Part shown: one piece after another, positions 37,264 to 46,135 of the stretch
Layout of the letters: each line of letters begins with the position of its first letter
Position numbering within the stretch: position 1 is the stretch's first letter
Assembly (NCBI RefSeq): GCF_009380155.1
Contig: NZ_WHUV01000001.1
Span: forward strand, 2,034,402 to 2,098,401
DNA: 64,000 nucleotides
From: Pseudomonas piscis
GTDB taxonomy: Bacteria; Pseudomonadota; Gammaproteobacteria; Pseudomonadales; Pseudomonadaceae
Direction: 5' to 3'
Program-made: the position numbers and the translations under genes
Notes under the pieces: model-generated
Database searches by the model: none
Seen by the model: the letters and a program-made list of their open reading frames with translations, nothing else
Told to the model about the DNA's origin: nothing

Positions 37264-38358
37264 ATGATTTCACATCGCCTTGTCGGCAGTTTCCTGGGCC
37301 TGCTGTTGTTGGCCGGTTGTGCCAGCCAGCCCGGTTCCCGCTCGCCCGAGATACCTGCCGAGCAGGTCCAGGCGCGCATCCTGCGACTGTTGCCCGCCCA
37401 GGTGAACGATCGCCAGGGCTGGGCCCGGGATATCCAGGTGGCATTCAGCGCCCAGGGGCTCGAGCCCAGTCCCGGCAACCTGTGCGCGGTGCTGGCGGTG
37501 GCCGAGCAGGAGTCCGGTTTCCAGGTCGATCCGGCGGTGCCGGGCCTGGGGCGCATTGCCCGGGATGAAGTCGATCGTCGCGCGGCCAAGGTGCATGTGC
37601 CGGCGATGCTGGTCAGCGCCGCGTTGCAGGTGCGCTCCGGCGACGGCCAGTCCTACAGCCAGCGCCTGGCCAAGGCCCGTACCGAAAAGGAGCTGAGCGC
37701 GATCTTCGATGACTTCATCGGCCAGGTGCCCATGGGGCAGACCCTGTTCGGTGGTTTCAACCCGGTGCACACCGGCGGGCCGATGCAGGTCAGCATCGCC
37801 TTTGCCGAGAAACACGCCCAGGGCTATCCCTATTCACCACGGGACTCGATCCGCCATGAGGTCTTCAGTCGTCGCGGTGGCCTGTACTTCGGCATCGCCC
37901 ACCTGCTGGGTTATCCGGTGAGCTATCCGCAGCCGCTGTATCGCTTCGCCGACTTCAACGCTGGCTGGTACGCCAGCCGCAATGCCGCGTTCCAGGCCGC
38001 GGTGAGCCAGCTCAGCGGGATTCGCCTGGCGCTCGATGGCGACCTGATCCGCTACGACTCGATCCTGCCCGGCAGCACCGAGCTGGCAGTACGCACCCTG
38101 GGCAAGCAGTTGGGGCTGCGCAACCCGGTGATTCGCGACCAGCTGGAGCAGGGCGACAGCGCGCAATTCGAGCAAACCGCGCTGTACCGCAAGGTGTTCG
38201 TCCTGGCCGACCAGGCCAAGGGCAAGGGCAAGGACGTACCGCGGCAGATACTCCCGGGCATCGAGCTCAAGAGCCCGAAGATCACGCGCCAGCTGACCAC
38301 CGCCTGGTTCGCCAAGCGGGTGGACGAGCGCTATCAGCGTTGCATGGCGCGTCGGTAG
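37264..38358 (+). CDS. DUF1615 lipoprotein
   Basis: A 364-residue protein with a lipoprotein signal (GLLLLAGC, acylated Cys at residue 19) and the DUF1615 body: AVLAVAEQESGFQVDPAVPGLG resembles a lysozyme-like catalytic entry (Glu in EQES), and GGFNPVHTGGPMQVSIAFAE follows, recalling the GPMQ region of transglycosylases. It may be a peptidoglycan-acting enzyme, but that is inferred. TTGGAG precedes the ATG. Confidence 0.88.
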   Translation: MISHRLVGSFLGLLLLAGCASQPGSRSPEIPAEQVQARILRLLPAQVNDRQGWARDIQVAFSAQGLEPSPGNLCAVLAVAEQESGFQVDPAVPGLGRIARDEVDRRAAKVHVPAMLVSAALQVRSGDGQSYSQRLAKARTEKELSAIFDDFIGQVPMGQTLFGGFNPVHTGGPMQVSIAFAEKHAQGYPYSPRDSIRHEVFSRRGGLYFGIAHLLGYPVSYPQPLYRFADFNAGWYASRNAAFQAAVSQLSGIRLALDGDLIRYDSILPGSTELAVRTLGKQLGLRNPVIRDQLEQGDSAQFEQTALYRKVFVLADQAKGKGKDVPRQILPGIELKSPKITRQLTTAWFAKRVDERYQRCMARR

Positions 38359-38368
38359 GCTTGGCATC

Positions 38369-38395
38369 GGCGCATCCGATATGCCAGGATGCGCC
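38369..38395 (+). promoter_or_regulatory. Stem-loop enclosing the leader-peptide ribosome site
   Basis: A perfect 9-bp inverted repeat GGCGCATCC-N9-GGATGCGCC ends directly at the leader ATG. The AGGAT ribosome site of the leader lies in the 3' arm. It could lower leader translation or serve as an early pairing partner in attenuation; it could also be a stem at the end of the DUF1615 transcript. Confidence 0.5.
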
Positions 38396-38485
38396 ATGAA
38401 TTTTTTCCGGCTCGGCAATCGCACCCATCACCATCGACCTCATTCCAGGGGCCGTGGTCGCGTATGCGCGTCGAGCCGTCAGTGA
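38396..38485 (+). CDS. Histidine-rich leader peptide (his-type attenuator)
   Basis: A 29-residue frame starting MNFFRLGNRTHHHRPHS and ending in SSRQ. Four of six consecutive codons are His (CAT CAC CAT CGA CCT CAT), followed 38 bp after the stop by a strong intrinsic terminator. This is the classic arrangement of a histidine-operon leader, in which stalling at His codons when charged tRNA-His is scarce prevents termination. The gene behind it is a HisRS-like protein, which fits. AGGAT precedes the ATG by six bases. I know no record of this leader. Confidence 0.78.
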   Translation: MNFFRLGNRTHHHRPHSRGRGRVCASSRQ

Positions 38486-38547
38486 TGCGCATCCCTCGCC
38501 ACTGACCCTCGATTCACCACCAAGGCGCCCTGCAAGGCGCCTTTTTT
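38471..38547 (+). terminator. Attenuator: long stem and intrinsic terminator
   Basis: First stem: TCGAG-GTCAGTG (38471-38484, with a 2-base bulge) pairs with CACTGAC-CTCGA (38500-38512), overlapping the leader stop. Terminator: AAGGCGCC-CTGCAA-GGCGCCTT (38522-38543) followed by TTTTTT to 38547. Which earlier segment forms the antiterminator is not clear by eye; the palindromic GGCGCC core could pair with several upstream GCGC segments. Confidence 0.75.
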
Positions 38548-38577
38548 ATTGTCTGTAAAAAACCTGAGGAACTACCC

Positions 38578-39214
38578 ATGACCATGCTCCGTGGCACGCG
38601 AATGATCACCGGCGAACAAGCCGCCAACCTGCGCATCCTGGAGGGCCGGTTCCGGAGCAGGCTTCATCGAAGCGGGTGCTGAAGAGGTCATAGTCCCGGC
38701 CTTGTGGGGCCAGGACACCTTCATCGAGAAGGCCGGTGGCAGTGAAGTCATCGGCCAGATGTGGGCCTTCGCCGACAAGGCCGGACGCCCGTGCTGCCTG
38801 ATCCCGGAAGCCACCGCGCTGTTCCAGGAAACCGCTGGCCAGCTGCTGGCGGGACGGACCCAGGCAATGTTCTTCTACGTTGCCCGCTGTTATCGCTACG
38901 AGAAGCCCCAGGCCGGGCGCTACCGTGAATTCACCCAGCTGGGACTGGAGATCCTCGGGCCCGACCCACGCCAGGCACTGCTGCAGGCGCAGCAGTTGTG
39001 CACCGGCTTCCTGGATGCCTTGGCGCTGGACTATGAGCTCAACCTCGGGGTCAAGCGTGGCCTGACCTATTACCTGGATGGCGAGGGTTTCGAGGTGCGT
39101 TGCCGGCGCCTGGGGGCGCAGCAGCAAGTGGTGGGGGCGGGGGCCTATCGCCAGGGGGCTGGGTTCGGCATCGGCCTGGAGCGCTTGCAACTGGCGCTCC
39201 AGGCCCAGGCCTAG
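38578..39214 (+). pseudogene. HisRS/HisZ-like class II core protein, frameshifted
   Basis: The reading frame starts MTMLRGTRMITGEQAANLRI but stops at codon 35; from about 38661 the +1 frame continues as FIEAGAEEVIVPALWGQDTF to the stop at 39214. Total length 637 bp is one more than a multiple of three, so one extra base (between about 38649 and 38660) is likely. The protein has HisRS motif 2 (FFYVARCYRYEKPQAGRYRE), a GLTYYLDGEGFE histidine-site-like segment and motif 3 (GFGIGLERL), but no anticodon-binding domain. It is a short HisRS/HisZ paralog of about 211 residues. It could be a pseudogene, a sequencing error or a shifted gene. TGAGGA precedes the ATG. Confidence 0.75.
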
Positions 39215-39220
39215 GCGAGG

Positions 39221-40018
39221 TTACTGGCGGCGACGGACGAACTTGCGCCACAGCCAGACCCACAGCAGCGCCAGGGGGAAGGCGAGGATCACGAAGGGCA
39301 GCACGTAGCTGCCTTTCTCCAGGGCCTCGGCGGTACCGTCGGCCAGGTTGTCCAGCAGGTTGCTGAAGGCGCGCTTGAGGTTGGAGCTGCGCTGGCCGCT
39401 GTCGCTGGGCTGGAAGTTCAGGGTCAGGCGGTTGGTGTCCAACCGCCGTTGCTGGCCAGCGGCGGTCTGGGCCAGGGCTTGCAGGTCATTCTCGATGCCG
39501 GCTTGTTCCTTGCTCAAGGCGATCAGGTCGCCGACGCTGATGTCCTTGCGCGCGGCCAGTTCGTCCAGCCGCTGCTGCTGGGCCTTGAGCCGTTGCTGCT
39601 GGCGCTGCACGTCGGCCACGGCGTCGGCCAGGTCTTCGGCGCTGGTGATGCGCTCGCCCAGCTCGGCGCCTGCGGCGGCCTGCTGGACCAGGGGCTCGAC
39701 GCCGCCAGGGACGATGCGCAGCACCACCTGGGCGCGGTATTTGCCTTGTTCCAGGCGCAGGATATTGCACGCGCCGAACTTCGCCTGTTCGCAGGCTTCA
39801 CGGGTTTGCACCAGGCGCGGGCCAATCTGCTCCGAGGGCAACGACAGGGTCAGCTCATGTTCGTAGGCCAACTGGGCGCCGGCCTGGCCCTGGGCGCCGC
39901 CAAGGGCCACGGCGCTTCTGCCCTGGTCGCTGGGAGAGCAGGCGCTGAGTGCCAGCGCGCCCAGCAGGGCAAAAGCCAGGCGGCGAGGGCGGTTAGGGTG
40001 GTCGTCCTGATGTTGCAT
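39221..40018 (-). CDS. DUF4349 lipoprotein with coiled coil and C-terminal membrane helix
   Basis: A 265-residue protein. The lipobox is LGALALSAC; the middle has a coiled coil (VQRQQQRLKAQQQRLDELAAR) and the C-terminus a membrane helix (YVLPFVILAFPLALLWVWLWRKFVRRRQ region). This is the DUF4349 layout, an envelope protein of unknown role. The start was chosen at the ATG with GGAGCTCCC before it; the open frame extends much further upstream but without a better start. It converges on the frameshifted HisRS-like gene with 6 bp between stops. Confidence 0.86.
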   Translation of the reverse strand: MQHQDDHPNRPRRLAFALLGALALSACSPSDQGRSAVALGGAQGQAGAQLAYEHELTLSLPSEQIGPRLVQTREACEQAKFGACNILRLEQGKYRAQVVLRIVPGGVEPLVQQAAAGAELGERITSAEDLADAVADVQRQQQRLKAQQQRLDELAARKDISVGDLIALSKEQAGIENDLQALAQTAAGQQRRLDTNRLTLNFQPSDSGQRSSNLKRAFSNLLDNLADGTAEALEKGSYVLPFVILAFPLALLWVWLWRKFVRRRQ

Positions 40019-40216
40019 GGGAGCTCCTTGGGTACTTGAAACTGCGTTGGGAACGCAGGCGCGCATCTTACCGTCCTTCCTGGGGCGGCCACGATGGCGT
40101 TGTGTCTTATTTGCGGCAATTTCCGGGATTGATACTGATAGGCCGCTCCGCGGATTGGCGCTACATCTGTGGCAGTACGCAGCGATGGTGCTGCGCTGGT
40201 GCTCAAGGAGCCTGTC

Positions 40217-40639
40217 ATGAGTGAAGCGGATGTTCCCCAGGGTTTCAGTCCCTTGCCTCGCAGCAGTCCGTTGCTGGAGCTGATCGGTCCGGTCTATGGC
40301 TGCGGCAGTGGCAGCGGGCTGCGCGTGGGCCTGCGTGCCGATGCGCGGCACGCCAACGGTCGCGGCATCGTCCATGGCGGCATCATCGCGACCCTGGCGG
40401 ACATCGGCATGGGTTACGCCATGGCCTTCGCCAGCGAGCCGCCGTTGCCGCTGATCACCGCCAGCATGAGCCTCGATTACCTGGGCGCGGTGCAGGTGGG
40501 GGAGTGGCTGGAGGTGCGCCTCGAGCATTCCCGGCGGGGGCGGCAGATCGCCTTCGCCACCGTGGTGCTGAGTGTTGGCGAGCGCGAAGTGGCGCGGTCC
40601 AGCGGCGTATTCGCCGTGCCACAGCCGGCGCTGGCCTGA
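40217..40639 (+). CDS. PaaI-family hotdog thioesterase
   Basis: A 140-residue hotdog-fold protein: NGRGIVHGGIIATLADIGMGYAM is the PaaI/YdiI signature (HGG with the central helix), and ITASMSLDYLGAVQVGEWLEV follows. Such enzymes hydrolyse acyl-CoA thioesters. AAGGAG lies seven bases before the ATG. It is monocistronic, bounded by REP units downstream. Confidence 0.9.
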   Translation: MSEADVPQGFSPLPRSSPLLELIGPVYGCGSGSGLRVGLRADARHANGRGIVHGGIIATLADIGMGYAMAFASEPPLPLITASMSLDYLGAVQVGEWLEVRLEHSRRGRQIAFATVVLSVGEREVARSSGVFAVPQPALA

Positions 40640-40670
40640 TCTGCCGCATCGCGGCCGCTGCGCGCCCGTG

Positions 40671-40756
40671 CGCAGCCTGTGGCAGCGGCTACACGAAGCG
40701 GGCACCCTTGTGTCTGGCGCAGCCTTTGTAGCCGCTGCCGAGCCTGCGAGGCTGCG
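40671..40756. repeat. REP pair in opposite (diverging) order
   Basis: The CGCAGCCTGTGGCAGCGGCTACA unit comes first and the TGTAGCCGCTGCCGAGCC... unit second, 35 bp apart, the reverse order of the 3999 and 37039 doublets. Confidence 0.75.
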
Positions 40757-40806
40757 CCAAGGCCCGCAGGGCATTCAGTGGGCATTCATGAGCAGCTACG
40801 CGATGC

Positions 40807-42405
<1,599 letters not shown>

Positions 42406-42406
42406 G

Positions 42407-42446
42407 TTTATACCTTTAGATAAATTGCGATAGATAAAGATATAAA
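42407..42446. promoter_or_regulatory. Candidate RtcR enhancer dyad
   Basis: TTTATACCTTTA (42407) and TAAAGATATAAA (42435-42446) form an inverted repeat matching at 11 of 12 positions, 16 bp apart, in the AT-rich gap between rtcR and rsr. It lies about 105 bp upstream of the -24 element, a usual distance for an enhancer, and directly before the rtcR start, so it may also mediate autoregulation. Confidence 0.5.
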
Positions 42447-42550
42447 ATCAGAGGGGTGTTTGTCGTGAAAAATCACCGAAGAAATCAAGGTGAAAAATAA
42501 ATTCGTTTAAAATCAATAAGTTAAAAGTTAATTCGATAAAAAATTCAAAG

Positions 42551-42567
42551 CTGGCACGGCGGCTGCA
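42551..42567 (+). promoter_or_regulatory. Sigma-54 promoter of the RNA-repair operon
   Basis: CTGGCACGGCGGCTGCA has the -24 GG (42553-42554) and -12 GC (42565-42566) exactly 12 bp apart and agrees well with YTGGCACGNNNNTTGCW. It is 42 bp before the rsr start, in line with RtcR-dependent transcription. Confidence 0.88.
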
Positions 42568-42608
42568 ATATCTCTGGCAACGAACAAGACAACCAGCGAG
42601 ACGCCAAG

Positions 42609-44159
42609 ATGGCCAACCAGCAGCTGTTCAACACCCAACAGGCAAAAGCCCCGGCGAGCGACACCCGCAATGCCTCCCGGGCCCCGGCCTACGCCTACGA
42701 CGCCAAGCACCGCCTGGCTCAGCTGGCGGTCACCGGTTGCCTGAACTCGACCTTCTACACCTCGCCCGAGGATCAGTTGGAAGCCGTGTTGCAACTGGTG
42801 GGTGCAGTCGACAGCCGCTTCGTGGCCCAGGCCGCTCGCTACGCTCGCCAGCAAGGCCATATGAAGGACATGCCGGCGCTGCTGCTGGCGGCGCTGACCG
42901 CGCAACGTTCGGTCCAGGTGCCCGAGCTGTTCGCCCAGGTGGTGGACAACGGCAAGATGCTGCGCAACTACGTGCAGATCCTGCGTAGCGGCGTGACTGG
43001 TCGCAAGTCCCTGGGCTCGCAACCCAAGCGCCTGGTACAGGACTGGCTGAACAACGCCAGCGAGCGCCAGCTGCTGCAGGCATCGATCGGCAACCAGCCG
43101 TCGCTGGCGGATGTGGTCAAGATGGTCCACCCCAAGCCCCGCGAGGCCTGGCGCGAAGCATTCTTCGCCTGGCTGATCGGCAAGCCGGTGGATGTCCAGG
43201 CGCTGCCCGGGCTGACCCGCGAGCTGCTGGCGTTTCGCAGCGGGGCCAGCACTCAGGTGCCGGATGTACCGTTCCAGTTGCTGGGCAACGAGACCCTGAG
43301 CGCCGAGCAATGGGCCGCCCAGGCTCGCAACATGGGCTGGCAGGGGCTGCGCATGAACCTCAACACCCTGGCTCGCCACGGTGCGTTCCAGGTGCGCGGT
43401 TGCACGGAGTATGTGGCGGCGCGGCTGGCGGATGCCGAGGAAGTGGCCAAGGCCCGGGTCTACCCGTACCAGCTGCTGGCGGCCTACCGCATGGCGGGGC
43501 AGGAGGTGCCGTACCGGGTACGTGAAGCGCTGCAGGATGCCCTGGAGCTGTCCCTGGCCAACGTGCCGGCGCTCAGCGGTTCGGTCGTGGTATGCCCGGA
43601 CGTCTCGGGGTCGATGCACAGTCCGGTCACTGGCCATCGCCAGGGTGCCACCACAGCGGTGCGCTGCATCGACGTGGCGGCCCTGGTGGCGGCGGCGGTC
43701 CTGCGCAAGCGGCCGACGGCGCGGGTCATGCCGTTCGAGCGGGAAGTGGTGGATATCCGCCTCAATCCCCGGGACAGCGTGATGACCAACGCCCAGAAGC
43801 TGGCGGCTATCGGTGGCGGCGGGACCAACTGCTCGGCACCTTTGGCGCAGCTGGCCAATGCGCGGTTCAAGCTGGATACGCTGATCCTGGTCTCGGACAA
43901 CGAGTCGTGGATCGACGCCCGGCGCCATGGGGCCACTGAAACCATGCGCCAGTGGGAGCGGATCAAGGCGATCAACCCCAACGCCCGGCTGGTGTGCATC
44001 GATATGCAACCCGGGGCCACCACCCAGGCCCCGGACCGTGAGGACATCCTCAATGTCGGTGGCTTCAGCGATGCGGTGTTCGACGTGATCGAGCAGTTCA
44101 TCGCCGGCAACTATGGTGGCCAGCACTGGGTGAAAGCCATCGAGGCCCTGGCGCCCTGA
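42609..44159 (+). CDS. rsr: Rsr, bacterial Ro60 (TROVE + vWA) RNA-binding protein
   Basis: A 516-residue Ro60 ortholog. Residues 15-330 are the TROVE HEAT-repeat ring (YAYDAKHRLAQLAVTGCLNSTF, LLLAALTAQRSVQVPELFAQ, NYVQILRSGVTGRKSLGSQP). The C-terminal vWA domain has the MIDAS motif VVCPDVSGSM and a later GGGGTNCSAPL. Ro60 rings bind Y RNAs on the outer face and misfolded or free RNA ends in the hole. The gene follows a sigma-54 promoter and precedes five Y-RNA-like elements, its expected partners. Confidence 0.95.
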   Translation: MANQQLFNTQQAKAPASDTRNASRAPAYAYDAKHRLAQLAVTGCLNSTFYTSPEDQLEAVLQLVGAVDSRFVAQAARYARQQGHMKDMPALLLAALTAQRSVQVPELFAQVVDNGKMLRNYVQILRSGVTGRKSLGSQPKRLVQDWLNNASERQLLQASIGNQPSLADVVKMVHPKPREAWREAFFAWLIGKPVDVQALPGLTRELLAFRSGASTQVPDVPFQLLGNETLSAEQWAAQARNMGWQGLRMNLNTLARHGAFQVRGCTEYVAARLADAEEVAKARVYPYQLLAAYRMAGQEVPYRVREALQDALELSLANVPALSGSVVVCPDVSGSMHSPVTGHRQGATTAVRCIDVAALVAAAVLRKRPTARVMPFEREVVDIRLNPRDSVMTNAQKLAAIGGGGTNCSAPLAQLANARFKLDTLILVSDNESWIDARRHGATETMRQWERIKAINPNARLVCIDMQPGATTQAPDREDILNVGGFSDAVFDVIEQFIAGNYGGQHWVKAIEALAP

Positions 44160-44224
44160 GCGCCAGGTTATTGAGTCAGAGCATGCGCCGGGTAGCCGGC
44201 GCACACAGAAGTTTCTTGATCATT

Positions 44225-44282
44225 GGCCCTGAATGCCGCTGTGACTACATCCAAAGACGTCTCAGCAGATTTTGTCAGGGCC
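44225..44282 (+). ncRNA. Y-RNA-like element 1 (short, no tRNA-like module)
   Basis: Lower stem GGCCCTGA (44225-44232) pairs with TCAGGGCC (44275-44282). After the conserved ATGCC bulge comes an upper stem GCTGTGAC pairing with GTCTCAGC (7 of 8 pairs). The loop holds only TACATCCAAAGAC, and TTTTG precedes the closing TC. It shares the helix plan of the next four units but lacks the tRNA-like module, as in minimal Y RNAs that consist of the Ro-binding stem only. Confidence 0.75.
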
Positions 44283-44288
44283 GGTGAC

Positions 44289-44364
44289 GGCGCGAATGCC
44301 GGTGGCTGTACATCCTGGTCTTGCCGGTTCGAATCCGGCTATCAGTCACTACTGTTGTCGCGCC
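44289..44364 (+). ncRNA. Y-RNA-like element 2 (T-arm-like hairpin only)
   Basis: Lower stem GGCGCGA (44289-44295) pairs with TCGCGCC (44358-44364); the upper stem GGTGGCTG pairs with CAGTCACT including two G-U pairs. Between them is one hairpin, GCCGG-TTCGAAT-CCGGC (44323-44339), with the 7-base loop of a tRNA T-arm. There is no D-arm-like part, so this looks like an intermediate form. Confidence 0.75.
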
Positions 44365-44383
44365 ACCTGTTTTGCGGTTTTTT

Positions 44384-44513
44384 GCGACGAATGCCGATGG
44401 AACTACATCCAAGGCTCGAGATGCGGGTGCAAGCCCCGCCGGTGCTCGAAAAGGGCGCCGTGGTTCAACCACCAGAACGCGAGTGCATCGTTTCATCGAT
44501 CCCTTGTCGTCGC
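44384..44513 (+). ncRNA. Y-RNA-like element 3 with diverged permuted tRNA-like module
   Basis: Lower stem GCGACGA (44384-44390) pairs with TCGTCGC (44507-44513); upper stem GATGGAAC pairs with GTTTCATC. The module has a T-arm (GCGGG-TGCAAGC-CCCGC, 44423-44439), an acceptor-like stem CGGTGC/GCGCCG (44440-44460) closed by a 9-base loop, then a D-arm-like GTTC...GAAC (44463-44478). A linking stem GCTCG/CGAGT replaces the anticodon stem. T-arm before D-arm is the circularly permuted order. Confidence 0.75.
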
Positions 44514-44537
44514 AGGTTTTCCCCGCCTTGGCGGGAT

Positions 44538-44645
44538 GGCAGCGAATGCCACGGGTACTACATCGTGTCGCGGGTTCGAGCCCCGCCAGCCGCAAGGCTG
44601 TAGCTCAGTGGGTAGAGCAAATGTGCCCGTTCCCTTGTCGCTGCC
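44538..44645 (+). ncRNA. Y-RNA-like element 4 with permuted tRNA-like module
   Basis: Lower stem GGCAGCGA (44538-44545) pairs with TCGCTGCC (44638-44645); upper stem ACGGGTAC pairs with GTGCCCGT, a compensated change from unit 5. The module shows T-arm GCGGG-TTCGAGC-CCCGC (44570-44586), acceptor stem CAGCC-GCAA-GGCTG (44587-44600) closed by a GCAA tetraloop, then TA and D-arm GCTC-AGTGGGTA-GAGC (44603-44618). It mimics a tRNA cut at the anticodon and joined through the acceptor end. Confidence 0.83.
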
Positions 44646-44673
44646 CGCAGGCCCGGCCTGCACCGATTGACCC

Positions 44674-44786
44674 GGCGAATGCCGGTGGAACTACAGGACA
44701 GCCTGGTCGCGGGTTCGATTCCCGCCCACCGCAAGGTGGTAGCTCAGGGGTAGAGCAGGCTGCATGTTTCACCTTTTTTTGTCGCC
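44674..44786 (+). ncRNA. Y-RNA-like element 5 with permuted tRNA-like module
   Basis: Lower stem GGCGA (44674-44678) pairs with TCGCC (44782-44786); upper stem GGTGGAAC pairs with GTTTCACC. A linking stem AGCCTG/CAGGCT (44700-44705 with 44756-44761) takes the anticodon-stem position. The module has T-arm GCGGG-TTCGATT-CCCGC (44709-44725), acceptor CCACC-GCAA-GGTGG (44726-44739) and D-arm GCTC...GAGC (44742-44756). This is the best tRNA mimic of the five and the nearest to rtcB. Confidence 0.83.
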
Positions 44787-44904
44787 AAGACCTGCCGGAT
44801 GACCGGCCACCCGATCGATCATGGGCGCAAGACTGCAATCCGCTCTTGCGCTGCCGATATAACAAGGCCCGGATTCGGGCCCCAGGAAGAACGAGTAAAA
44901 AGAT

Positions 44905-46131
44905 ATGGAACGCAAGACCTACCAATTGCTGGAAGTCGCCAACGGTAAGCCAATCAAGATGTGGACCCAGGGCGTGCCCGTGGAAAACGAAGCCCGCCAG
45001 CAGCTGATGAACACCGCCAAGATGCCCTTCATCTTCAAGCACCTGGCCGTGATGCCCGACGTCCACCTGGGTAAGGGATCGACCATCGGCAGCGTGATCC
45101 CCACCGTGGGCGCGATCATTCCGGCGGCGGTCGGGGTGGATATCGGCTGCGGGATGATCGCCGCCCGGACCTCGCTGACCGCCTCCGACCTGCCGGATAA
45201 CCTGGCCGGGTTGCGTAGCGCCATCGAGCAGGCGGTGCCCCACGGTCGTACCTCGCCACGTAGCGGGCGAGACAAGGGGGCCTGGGGCGAGATCCCGCAG
45301 CAGGCCGACCAGGCCTGGGCGGCCCTGCATCCACGGTTCAAGGCGATCACCGATAAGTACCCGGCGCTGGCCAACAGCAACAACCGCCAGCACCTGGGAA
45401 CCCTGGGAGGCGGGAACCACTTCATCGAGGTGTGCCTGGACGAGGCCAACCGCGTCTGGTTCATGCTCCATAGCGGTTCGCGCGGCGTAGGTAATGCCAT
45501 CGGCAACCTGTTCATCAACCTGGCCCAGGCGGATATGCGCCAGCACATCGCCAACCTGCCGGACCGCGACCTGGCCTACTTCGAGGAAGGTAGCCAGCAC
45601 TTCGATGATTACGTCGAGGCCGTGGCCTGGGCCCAGGATTTCGCCCGGCAGAACCGCGAGTTGATGATGCAACTGGTGATCCAGGCCACCCGCAAGGTGA
45701 TCAGCAAGCCTTTTGAAGTGGCGCTGGAGGCGGTGAACTGCCACCACAACTACGTACAGAAGGAGCGCCACTTCGGTGAAGAGGTGCTGGTGACCCGCAA
45801 GGGCGCGGTGTCGGCGAAGAAGGGCGAGTTGGGGATCATCCCCGGGTCGATGGGGGCCAAGAGCTTCATCGTCCGCGGATTGGGTAACGAGGAGGCGTTC
45901 TGCTCCTGCAGCCACGGTGCCGGTCGAACCATGAGCCGGACCAAGGCCAAGAACACCTTCACCCTGGCCGACCAGATCCGCGCCACCGCCCATGTGGAGT
46001 GCCGTAAGGATGAGAACGTGATCGACGAGATCCCGATGGCCTACAAGGACATCGACCAAGTGATGGACGCCCAGCGCGAACTGGTGGAAGTACTGCATAC
46101 CTTGCGTCAGGTGGTATGCGTTAAGGGGTAG
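44905..46131 (+). CDS. rtcB: RtcB RNA-splicing ligase
   Basis: A 408-residue RtcB joining 2',3'-cyclic phosphate (or 3'-phosphate) to 5'-OH RNA ends with GTP and Mn. Metal ligands are seen in MPDVHLGKG, GVDIGCGM, LGTLGGGNHFIEV and MLHSGSRGVGN; the guanylated histidine lies in CSCSHGAGRTMSR. It is the shorter RtcB type seen in Pseudomonas and E. coli RNA-repair operons. The gene follows Y-RNA-like element 5 by 118 bp that contain two more stem-loops, and precedes the HEAT gene by 4 bp. Confidence 0.97.
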   Translation: MERKTYQLLEVANGKPIKMWTQGVPVENEARQQLMNTAKMPFIFKHLAVMPDVHLGKGSTIGSVIPTVGAIIPAAVGVDIGCGMIAARTSLTASDLPDNLAGLRSAIEQAVPHGRTSPRSGRDKGAWGEIPQQADQAWAALHPRFKAITDKYPALANSNNRQHLGTLGGGNHFIEVCLDEANRVWFMLHSGSRGVGNAIGNLFINLAQADMRQHIANLPDRDLAYFEEGSQHFDDYVEAVAWAQDFARQNRELMMQLVIQATRKVISKPFEVALEAVNCHHNYVQKERHFGEEVLVTRKGAVSAKKGELGIIPGSMGAKSFIVRGLGNEEAFCSCSHGAGRTMSRTKAKNTFTLADQIRATAHVECRKDENVIDEIPMAYKDIDQVMDAQRELVEVLHTLRQVVCVKG

Positions 46132-46135
46132 AGCG

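Noticed and set aside
44563..44760. Two ordinary tRNA genes
   Set aside because: T-arm and D-arm segments are present but in reversed order, with GCAA loops joining the acceptor strands and no anticodon loop; they are better read as tRNA-like modules of Y RNAs.
44225..44786. CRISPR-like or other DNA repeat array
   Set aside because: Repeat intervals vary (about 64 to 155 bp) and similarity is in paired helices, not in exact direct repeats.
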